Below are positions 54,529-64,000 of a stretch of 64,000 nucleotides of DNA, in pieces (position 1 is the first letter of the stretch; every line of letters starts with the position of its first letter). Location: contig NZ_JAETXX010000003.1 in assembly GCF_021764745.1 (NCBI RefSeq), positions 62,001 to 126,000 on the forward strand, in the 5' to 3' direction. This stretch comes from Joostella atrarenae. GTDB taxonomy: Bacteria > Bacteroidota > Bacteroidia > Flavobacteriales > Flavobacteriaceae. The translations under genes were made by a program, and so were the position numbers. The notes beneath the pieces were generated by a model. That model was given only the letters and a program-made list of their open reading frames with translations. It was not told where the DNA came from and did not search any database.

Positions 54529-55414
54529 TAATTTTGTTTGTGGCTAAAATAGGAAAATTATTTATTTTTTGTATCAAGCTATCAGTTGCTTTCACTAATG
54601 GTAATCTAACAGCGCTTGTACTAAGCCCTAAGTTTTCAAACACTACTTTTATTCCTGCAGGGTTTCCTTCTTCAAAAATATAATCGATAATATCCATTAA
54701 TTGAAAATGAATATTGTTTGCATCGTCTAAATTACCTCTTAAAGCATAACGAACCATCGAAGAGAATTCTTTTGGGAAACCTTGCCCTATTACAGATATA
54801 ACACCTGCTCCTCCAGCAAGAACCATAGGTAAAGTAATCATATCATCTCCAGAAATCACTAGGAAATCTTTAGGCTTGTCTTTTATAAGTCTCATTGCCT
54901 GAACTATATCCCCAGCTGCCTCTTTTACTCCAATGATATTTTTAAAACTATTTGCTAAACGAATAACAGTTTCTGGCAATACATTAGACCCTGTTCTTCC
55001 AGGAACGTTATATAAAATTATCGGTAGTGGAGACGCTTCAGCTATAGCTTTGAAATGCTGAAATATCCCTTCTTGCGTAGGTTTATTGTAATATGGAGAA
55101 ACAGATAAAATAGCATCAAAAGCAGTTAGATCACTATTTTTAAGCTCGTGTACTACTTCTGCAGTATTATTACCTCCAACACCTACTACTAACGGAACAC
55201 GCCCATTATTTGCCTTTATTATTGTTTGTTTTACAAGTTCTTTTTCCTCCTTAGAAAGCGTAGCAGATTCTGCAGTAGTTCCTAAAACTACTAAATACTC
55301 TACTCCTCCTTTTATTGTATGATCTACAATATTAATAAGCGCAGCAACATCTACACTTAAATCTTCTCTAAAAGGCGTTACCAAAGCAACCCCTGTGCCT
55401 AAAAACTTTGACAT
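54521..55414 (-). CDS. dapA: 4-hydroxy-tetrahydrodipicolinate synthase
   Basis: Condenses pyruvate and aspartate semialdehyde, first committed step to lysine and diaminopimelate; pathway partner of dapD at 3.2-4.0 kb. The roughly 297-residue TIM barrel has [14 protein letters not shown], the catalytic Tyr in LYNVPGRTG and the Schiff-base Lys in [10 protein letters not shown]. The ATG at 55414 is used; the frame extends back to a TTG at 55420, which overlaps the upstream stop. Its end overlaps the potassium-channel start. Confidence 0.95.
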   Translation of the reverse strand: MSKFLGTGVALVTPFREDLSVDVAALINIVDHTIKGGVEYLVVLGTTAESATLSKEEKELVKQTIIKANNGRVPLVVGVGGNNTAEVVHELKNSDLTAFDAILSVSPYYNKPTQEGIFQHFKAIAEASPLPIILYNVPGRTGSNVLPETVIRLANSFKNIIGVKEAAGDIVQAMRLIKDKPKDFLVISGDDMITLPMVLAGGAGVISVIGQGFPKEFSSMVRYALRGNLDDANNIHFQLMDIIDYIFEEGNPAGIKVVFENLGLSTSAVRLPLVKATDSLIQKINNFPILATNKING

Positions 55415-55416
55415 AC

Positions 55417-55941
55417 TCAAATCTTTTTTAAAATGCTAAGGTATTTTACCAGCTCTTTACTAAACTGAGAGAAATCCTTTTCATCTGTCTTCAATACTAA
55501 ATTGTTAATCGCTTCTCCTTCACTTATGATTCCAACCTTTAAAGGACTTTTACTTAATGCTGAAACCAATTCTAAATAAACATTCGGCTCTGTATAATAA
55601 TTAATCACAATATCGTAAGAACGCTTTAAAAATTCTGCCACCTCATCAGTCTTCACTTTTCCCTTCATTCCAAAAGAAGTATCAGTAAAAACTGGAATTA
55701 GATAACTTCCATTTTTATAAATTTTATCAACATATCCTATTACATAAACGTCTTCAGCACTAACATTAATTGCTTTTGCTACGTCTAAAAGAGGCTTGTA
55801 GTCTACTAACTTCTCATAATTAATTACAATAGCTAAAGAACGTACTACACCATCTCTCTCATTTACAGAGGGGTTTTCTGATAAAAGCGATTTCCCAATT
55901 GCTTTTTTAATTGATTTTTCTTTAAGGCCCTTAAAAATCAT
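55417..55941 (-). CDS. DUF6913-like protein preceding dapA
   Basis: A 174-residue soluble alpha/beta protein with no motif I can tie to a reaction: [26 protein letters not shown]-type [14 protein letters not shown], and [20 protein letters not shown]. It is found just ahead of dapA in flavobacteria; I attach the DUF6913 name from that position with moderate certainty. Its TGA is three bases before the dapA ATG, so it is coupled to dapA. Confidence 0.7.
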   Translation of the reverse strand: MIFKGLKEKSIKKAIGKSLLSENPSVNERDGVVRSLAIVINYEKLVDYKPLLDVAKAINVSAEDVYVIGYVDKIYKNGSYLIPVFTDTSFGMKGKVKTDEVAEFLKRSYDIVINYYTEPNVYLELVSALSKSPLKVGIISEGEAINNLVLKTDEKDFSQFSKELVKYLSILKKI

Positions 55942-56007
55942 TTACATTCCGTTATTTTTGCAAATGTAAAACTTTCGATAGTTCCTGTTATTAAAATTAA
56001 GAATCTT

Positions 56008-56772
56008 ATGCGTAATAAAACGACACATTTTGTTATATTTATAACAATCCTCTGTTTCCTCTCTTGCAACAAGGCCTCCACAAAGCTAAAAAGCATCTCA
56101 GGAAAGGAAATAAATATTACTGATTCTATAAAAAGCGTAGATAGTATCAATGACTTTGTTACTCCATACAGAGAACATATTGAAGAAGTACTCGATGAAC
56201 AGCTCGCTTATAATCCTAAAAATCTTTCTAAGAAAGACGGGGATTTGAATTCTTCTATCGGAAATTTAATGGCAGATATAACATACGAGCAAAGTAATCC
56301 TATTTTTTATAAACGCACAGGCAATAAAATCGACTTTGTACTTCTTAACCACGGAGGTATTCGTGCTAGTATGAGCAAAGGAAAAGTAAGTCGCCGAACT
56401 GCTTATGAAATTATGCCTTTTGAAAACAAAACTTTAGTATTAGAGCTCACTGCGGATAAAGTTAAAGAACTAGGACTTTATCTTGCAAAAAATAATACTG
56501 CTCACCCCATTAGTAAACAGTTACAACTTACATTACGAAACGACAACTCTATAAAAAGCATGACTATTAATGGGAAACCTATTGAAGCAGATAAAACTTA
56601 CTTTGTAGGAACTTCAGACTTTTTAGCTACTGGAGGGGATCATATGGATTTCTTTAAAAATCCTATTAATACTACGGACATCAATTATTTATTACGAAAT
56701 GAACTAATTGATTACTTCCAAAAAACAGATACCATTAAAGCGAATGTTGACACTAGATTTATAAAAAAATGA
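56008..56772 (+). CDS. 5'-nucleotidase C-terminal-domain lipoprotein
   Basis: A 254-residue lipoprotein (FITILCFLSC) holding only the C-terminal half of a UshA-type 5'-nucleotidase: the nucleotide-binding segment FVLLNHGGIRASMSKGKVS, YEIMPFENKTLVLELTADKVKE, and FLATGGDHMDFF. The catalytic metallophosphatase half is encoded by the next gene, overlapping by 4 bases (ATGA). The usual order within a single protein is reversed here. Confidence 0.9.
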   Translation: MRNKTTHFVIFITILCFLSCNKASTKLKSISGKEINITDSIKSVDSINDFVTPYREHIEEVLDEQLAYNPKNLSKKDGDLNSSIGNLMADITYEQSNPIFYKRTGNKIDFVLLNHGGIRASMSKGKVSRRTAYEIMPFENKTLVLELTADKVKELGLYLAKNNTAHPISKQLQLTLRNDNSIKSMTINGKPIEADKTYFVGTSDFLATGGDHMDFFKNPINTTDINYLLRNELIDYFQKTDTIKANVDTRFIKK

Positions 56773-57657
56773 AAAGAAGACACTTTATAAATAATACGAT
56801 AGCCAGCACCGCTTTTATAGGAGCTGGAGGACTTTCCTTAACTTCTTGTTCTACTGAAAAGAAAAAACATCTTACTATTTTACATACAAACGATGTACAC
56901 AGCCATATCGATCCATTTCCTGTCTCCCATGCACGAAATCCTAATCAAGGTGGAGTAGCGAGAAGAGCTAGCCTGATTGAAGGAATTAGAAATGAAAATC
57001 CAAACACATTATTACTTGATGCAGGTGATATTTTTCAAGGAACTCCATACTTCAATTTCTACGGAGGTGAAATAGAGTTCAAGTTGATGAGTATGCTTAA
57101 ATATGACGCTGCAACTCTCGGAAATCATGATTTTGATAATGGTGTTGAAGGATTATTAGCACAATTACCAAACGCCAAATTTGAAATTATTAATGGGAAT
57201 TATGATTTTTCGAATACTGTTCTGGATGGTAGAATAAATCCTTATAAAATATTTATTAAGGACGGAATTAAAATAGGTGTTTTTGGACTTGGAGTAGAGT
57301 TAGATGGACTCGTTACAAAAGGTCTTTACAAGGAAACTAAATATTTAGATCCAATTGAAAAGGCTCAAGATATTACTAGAGAACTTAAAGAGGATAAGAA
57401 TTGTGATCTCGTTATATGCCTATCTCATTTAGGATACAAATACAATAATGATAAAGTATCTGATATTGTTTTAGCACAAAACACCGAGAATATAGATTTA
57501 ATTATTGGTGGTCACACACATACTTTTATGGACAAACCTGTGGTGGAGGTTAACAGAAAAGGGAAAAATGTTTTAATTAATCAAGTAGGGTGTTACGGTA
57601 TATATCTTGGAAGAATCGACTTCTATTTCGACACAAATAAATCTACTTCTGAAGGTG

Positions 57658-57674
<17 letters not shown>
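56769..57674 (+). CDS. 5'-nucleotidase metallophosphatase-domain protein
   Basis: A 301-residue calcineurin-like phosphatase, the catalytic half of a UshA-type 5'-nucleotidase: LTILHTNDVHSHIDPF (metal ligands Asp, His), LLLDAGDIFQGTP, ATLGNHDFDNG and IIGGHTHTFMD. The N-terminus KRRHFINNTIASTAFIGAGG resembles a Tat-type or lipoprotein-type signal and is followed by LTSCST, so it may be exported. It pairs with the upstream C-terminal domain protein. Its last 17 bases overlap the convergent YhhN-like gene. Confidence 0.9.
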
Positions 57675-60386
<2,712 letters not shown>

Positions 60387-60454
60387 TTATAATACAATAT
60401 AAGTAGATGTCTTATAAATTTAAACTAAAGCTTTTTAAATTTATAGTCCAGAAA

Positions 60455-60664
60455 TTATTCTTTCTTCTTTCTTTTCTGTTCCTTAAAGTGATTAAATATT
60501 AGAATCACAGCTAGGAAAGCCCAAACAATTCTATAATACCATATATCCACTTCAAAAGTTAAAATAGTAGCTGTTGATGTATCTCTAAAAAAACTATAGA
60601 TTACATTCGCTATTGCTAAAATTCCAAGAATTAAATTTAAGGGTACATTTTTCATAACAATCAA
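60455..60664 (-). CDS. Tiny two-helix membrane protein
   Basis: A 69-residue protein with two hydrophobic segments (VPLNLILGILAIANVIYSFF and WYYRIVWAFLAVILIFNHF) and a basic tail EQKRKKKE. No family recognised. The gap after the alpha-galactosidase is 16 bases, so it may be in that unit. Confidence 0.5.
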   Translation of the reverse strand: MIVMKNVPLNLILGILAIANVIYSFFRDTSTATILTFEVDIWYYRIVWAFLAVILIFNHFKEQKRKKKE

Positions 60665-60680
60665 TTAAGCCCCCAACTTA

Positions 60681-62744
60681 CTAATTATAACCATAAGAAA
60701 CCATAATAAAGCTATTCTCTTTGGGAAGATTAAGTTTTACGACTCCATTATCTAGTAATTCTAGTTTTACGTTTTTTGCATCTTTACTACTCAATATAGT
60801 CTTGAATTTAACGTTTCTATCATTTAATAAATGTGTTTGAACAAACTGTAGATCATTTGGATTTAGTTCTCTATAAATTAATAAATATCCTTTATTCTCT
60901 TTAATAGACTGAAATCCTGTTACAGATGCCCCTGAAGGCTCTTCTCCTATGGGTAAAATAACACCCTCATGAAAATCCTTTTTTACTTCTTTGTATTTTC
61001 CTATAAGCTCTTTAGTTTTTAGAAAATCTCTTGGAAGCCCTGTTGCTTCAAACCAAGCTAATGGCTGCGCAGCCATTGTTGTAGCGAATACATAATCGAA
61101 ATCATAATTTTGTGGAGCTAACAAATCGTTTTCTCCATATTTATTGGGATTCCTAGAATTATTTAAAAACTCAATTTGTAATAATTCAGGAGGAAAATAT
61201 TTAGAAAGCATCCATAAATTTCTAAGTGTTTGATAAGGATAATATCTCCCCCAATCTGTATAACGATTCTCTAAAAATAAATTTCCAAGGTTCCTATATT
61301 TAAAATACCCTCCTCGAACTCCAGCAGTTAAATCCAAATTGAAAAATACAGCTCCATCAGTTTGCTCTTTTACAGTTTCAAAAAACTTCTGCAAATTAAT
61401 TTCAGACCTCTTGTCATTAATTTTTATCCCATCTATTTTTATGTATTTTATTCCTGTAGATTTATATAAATTGGTAATTATCTCCGCATCCTGCTTCCAA
61501 TTAGCATAACTATTACCATTACTAGGATGAAACCATAAACCCAACTTTATATTATACTTTTTAGCCTCTTCTAAAACAGGCTTTAATCCGTTAGGAAATC
61601 GAGTTTTATGCACTTGCCAATCTTCAGGTTTCCACTCATCCCATAATTCTCCAGAACTGTCCGCAGAATTAGAAGACAAACCCTGCTCCCAACCATCATC
61701 TATTTGGTAATGTGTGATCCCTAAATTAGCAGCAGTTTTTAATTCATTAACAATAAAACTTTCATTTATACGACCATCTCTCCCACGATCACCCCAGGTA
61801 TTCATCATTACCATTTCGTGAGAGTCTTCACTATACATTGATGTTTCCTTTAAATAAAGACGGAGATTGTGCAACAAAGAATTTTCATTCTCTCCAATAC
61901 TAATTGTAGTCGTATAACCTTCTATCCATTCCTTAGAAAAACCCTGAAAAGGATATCCTGAAAAAGGAATACTTAAGCCTTTATTAGAAGTAACAAAATC
62001 AAAACCTGGATAATTTAGCTGACTGCTTTCATTTGGAGCTTCTTTTAAAATAAAGAATCCCACTTTATCAAAGGAATGTGTTCCTAGTAGTAAATTTCCA
62101 TTGGAAGTAATATCATAATTATAAGGGATAAAAGATGAATTAAAAACAAGGTTATTATTCTTATCAGTTACATCCTTAAAGGAAACCGTTTCTATACTCC
62201 AGTGCGGTGAATTAAACCCATATCGCTCTAAATGATTATTCACAGCTTCATATTCTTTATAAAAGCTCTCTTTCCCAGTAAGTTCATCCTCTTTATCTTT
62301 TTTAAATAAACTTAATTCAGAATATTTAATATAAGTAACCGTAGAAATTGTAGCAGTATTGGTGTATAATTTAAAAACACGCTTTACTTGCAATTCATCA
62401 TGCTGATTAATAAGAACACACTCTATATGTGCAGGCTCAAAATAATTCTTCTGAATTTCTTTAACCGATAATGAAACATGCTTTACAAACGGATGATTTG
62501 CCAATACAAAGGAAGGATTGTTCCCTTTCCATTTTATGCTTTTTGATGCATCAAGATTATCTATACTCAAAGGAATAATATTACCATCATTCCAAAGCCA
62601 TTTTCCAGAAACATGTTCATTATTCAATGTTAGTGTATCGTTTTTAAGAACTTCAGAAACCGCTAAACCATTTTGAGAAAATGAAGGTTTAAAAAATAAC
62701 AAGCAACAGACTAGAATAAAGAATGAAAAGAAATTTGAAAACAT
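60681..62744 (-). CDS. Secreted GH36-like alpha-galactosidase
   Basis: A 687-residue exported hydrolase: signal peptide (FFSFFILVCCLLFFKPSFS), an N-terminal beta-sandwich domain (to about 300), then a TIM barrel with THYQIDDGWEQG, LGLWFHPSNG, and the nucleophile Asp in KYIKIDGIKIND (the KxD of clan GH-D), followed by DLTAGVRGGYF. A beta domain closes the protein. It resembles GH36/GH27 alpha-galactosidases; GH-D relatives with other sugars cannot be excluded. It stands alone, not in a polysaccharide-utilisation locus. Confidence 0.85.
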   Translation of the reverse strand: MFSNFFSFFILVCCLLFFKPSFSQNGLAVSEVLKNDTLTLNNEHVSGKWLWNDGNIIPLSIDNLDASKSIKWKGNNPSFVLANHPFVKHVSLSVKEIQKNYFEPAHIECVLINQHDELQVKRVFKLYTNTATISTVTYIKYSELSLFKKDKEDELTGKESFYKEYEAVNNHLERYGFNSPHWSIETVSFKDVTDKNNNLVFNSSFIPYNYDITSNGNLLLGTHSFDKVGFFILKEAPNESSQLNYPGFDFVTSNKGLSIPFSGYPFQGFSKEWIEGYTTTISIGENENSLLHNLRLYLKETSMYSEDSHEMVMMNTWGDRGRDGRINESFIVNELKTAANLGITHYQIDDGWEQGLSSNSADSSGELWDEWKPEDWQVHKTRFPNGLKPVLEEAKKYNIKLGLWFHPSNGNSYANWKQDAEIITNLYKSTGIKYIKIDGIKINDKRSEINLQKFFETVKEQTDGAVFFNLDLTAGVRGGYFKYRNLGNLFLENRYTDWGRYYPYQTLRNLWMLSKYFPPELLQIEFLNNSRNPNKYGENDLLAPQNYDFDYVFATTMAAQPLAWFEATGLPRDFLKTKELIGKYKEVKKDFHEGVILPIGEEPSGASVTGFQSIKENKGYLLIYRELNPNDLQFVQTHLLNDRNVKFKTILSSKDAKNVKLELLDNGVVKLNLPKENSFIMVSYGYN

Positions 62745-63017
62745 TGTTTTTATTTAAAAGGGTTAATGATTAATAAAAATGAATATTAATCATGCAACAA
62801 GGATTAACTCTTCATTACAGAAAATATAACTTAATTTTCTTATATAATGACACATCATTAGTTTAATGTTAAAGATAATAGTAAAAATCACTTTTTTATA
62901 TACTGACAACTATTTTTTTCTACTCATACTAACGCTCCAACTTATGTTTTTATATAATGTAAATTCTCTTTTTGCGAATGAACTTATTACCTTTACAAAA
63001 CTCTAAAAAAGAAACAG

Positions 63018-63302
63018 ATGAAAACATTGAATGATCAAGAAATAAAGAAACGCATTGAAAATCTAGAATACTGGGACTTTGAAGATGGTTTATTGGTTAC
63101 TTCTCTAGATTTTAAAGATTTTGCAGATGCTTTTGCAATGATGACGCGTATTGCTTTTGAAGCTGAAGCACAGCAACACCACCCTGAATGGAGCAATGTA
63201 TATAATAATCTAACAATTAGATTACATACACATGATGCGGGCGGAATTACAGAAAAAGATTTTACTCTAGCACAGAAAATTGAAGATATTATAAAAGGAT
63301 AA
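63018..63302 (+). CDS. phhB: 4a-hydroxytetrahydrobiopterin (pterin-4a-carbinolamine) dehydratase
   Basis: Recycles the pterin cofactor of aromatic-amino-acid hydroxylases. The 94-residue protein has the family motif [17 protein letters not shown] and the later [16 protein letters not shown], matching the known EXXXHHP and T-H-D pattern. Length is standard. No hydroxylase gene is in the window. Confidence 0.93.
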   Translation: MKTLNDQEIKKRIENLEYWDFEDGLLVTSLDFKDFADAFAMMTRIAFEAEAQQHHPEWSNVYNNLTIRLHTHDAGGITEKDFTLAQKIEDIIKG

Positions 63303-63330
63303 TTAAGTTTATCTATTTTCTTTTTTTAAT

Positions 63331-63338
63331 TATTTTTG
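63331..63338 (+). promoter_or_regulatory. TAnnTTTG promoter box of the YebC gene
   Basis: TATTTTTG, exact -7 match, 26 bases before the ATG at 63365. Confidence 0.5.
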
Positions 63339-63364
63339 TTATCAAATTATAATAATAAAACTTT

Positions 63365-64000
63365 ATGGGAAGAGCTTTCGAATTTAGAAAAGCAAGAAAG
63401 ATGAAGCGTTGGTCTGCTATGGCAAAAGCGTTTACTCGTACTGGAAAAGATATCGTAATGGCTGTTAAAGAAGGTGGTCCTGATCCGGACACTAACTCTC
63501 GTCTGCGTGCAATTATCCAGAATGCGAAGTCTATAAACATGCCTAAAGACAACATCGAAAGGGCCATAAAACGAGCTACGGATAAAAACACAGAAGATTA
63601 TAAAGAGGTATTATTTGAAGGATATGCGCCACATGGTATTGCTATATTAGTAGAAACTGCTACAGATAATAATAACCGTACAGTTGCTAATATTCGTAGT
63701 TACTTTAACAAATGTAATGGAAGCTTAGGAACTAGTGGTTCTGTAGAGTTTATGTTTGATCATACTTGTAATTTTAGAATTCCTGCTGAAGGAATAGATC
63801 CTGAGGAATTAGAATTAGAGATGATCGACTTTGGTGCGGAGGAAGTTTTTGCTGATGAAGATGGAATACTTATATATGCACCTTTTGAAAGCTTTGGAGC
63901 AATTCAAAAAGAACTAGAAGAGCGAAATCTAGAAATATTATCTTCAGGTTTTGAGCGTATCCCTCAAGTTACAAAAAAGCTTACTCCAGATGAGGCTGCT
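63365..64000 (+). CDS. YebC/PmpR-family protein, 3' end cut off
   Basis: The first 212 residues of a YebC/TACO1-family protein; the gene continues past the right edge. It opens MGRAFEFRKARKMKRWSAMAK (the conserved charged opening) and has VKEGGPDPDTNSRLRAIIQNA, NMPKDNIERAIKRA and EVLFEGYAPHGIAILVE with DNNNRTVANIRSYFNK. Members bind DNA as regulators or assist ribosomes at polyproline; which applies here is open. Confidence 0.93.
   Translation, partial: MGRAFEFRKARKMKRWSAMAKAFTRTGKDIVMAVKEGGPDPDTNSRLRAIIQNAKSINMPKDNIERAIKRATDKNTEDYKEVLFEGYAPHGIAILVETATDNNNRTVANIRSYFNKCNGSLGTSGSVEFMFDHTCNFRIPAEGIDPEELELEMIDFGAEEVFADEDGILIYAPFESFGAIQKELEERNLEILSSGFERIPQVTKKLTPDEAA

Overview
The window is a stretch of chromosome from a member of the Bacteroidota, almost certainly the family Flavobacteriaceae. 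The support is: low GC; two SusC/SusD pairs; a short protein with a type IX secretion C-terminal signal; DUF4835 (PorD-like), DUF4254, DUF5606 and CCC-motif proteins that are typical of this group; an RprX/RprY-like two-component pair; and many promoters of the Bacteroidota form TAnnTTTG with no Shine-Dalgarno sequences. I see no tRNA, rRNA, CRISPR array, insertion sequence or prophage. Most genes are intact and housekeeping; the species cannot be named from this sequence alone.

Layout. 0-3 kb (minus): a truncated NRDE-family gene, a DinB-like gene, DUF5606, peptide deformylase, a small T9SS-sorted protein and RuvX. 3.2-5.9 kb (plus): dapD, a family 2 glycosyltransferase and an unrecognised lipoprotein. 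5.97-7.0 kb: no intact gene, but broken minus-strand reading frames that look like one decayed gene. 7.1-12.4 kb: a surface-polysaccharide locus, with a sugar-nucleotide epimerase and DUF4254 on the minus strand diverging from three glycosyltransferases (GT9, GT4, GT2) and a TsaC-type tRNA-modification gene on the plus strand. 12.7-17.1 kb (plus): CCA-adding enzyme, heme A synthase, a pRiA4b ORF-3-like protein and a nucleoid-associated protein. 17.1-23.7 kb: cysteine desulfurase, an Asp-rich lipoprotein, an Smr-domain protein, small membrane proteins, ornithine aminotransferase, an AIM24-like protein and DUF4442.

23.8-27.2 kb (plus) is a compact envelope-response module: DUF4870 membrane protein, PadR repressor, large PspC-domain membrane protein and a GIN-domain lipoprotein. 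27.4-29.5 kb holds a dipeptide epimerase coupled to an AONS-like PLP enzyme. 29.5-38.8 kb (minus) carries two tandem SusC/SusD transporters with no glycan hydrolases, and 39.0-41.3 kb an RprY/RprX-type response regulator and kinase.

41.4-44.9 kb (minus): coaE, a YbbR protein, a membrane glycosyltransferase and fabI. 45.0-48.4 kb: a TonB-dependent receptor behind an AraC regulator. 48.4-53.4 kb: the conserved bamD-rpoZ-coaBC-porD-recN cluster. 53.6-55.9 kb: a KirBac-type potassium channel overlapping dapA, with a small unknown gene ahead of dapA. 56.0-57.7 kb (plus): a 5'-nucleotidase split into two genes in reversed domain order. 57.7-62.7 kb (minus): a YhhN-like membrane protein, ligA, a tiny membrane protein and a secreted GH36-like alpha-galactosidase. 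63.0-64.0 kb (plus): pterin dehydratase and the start of a YebC-family regulator.

I found no clearly new multi-gene system. The items most worth a second look are the decayed locus at 6-7 kb, the PadR/PspC/GIN module with a candidate operator, the DUF4254-glycosyltransferase locus, the SusCD pairs next to dipeptide metabolism, the potassium channel fused translationally to dapA, and two promoters placed so close to start codons that their transcripts should be almost leaderless.
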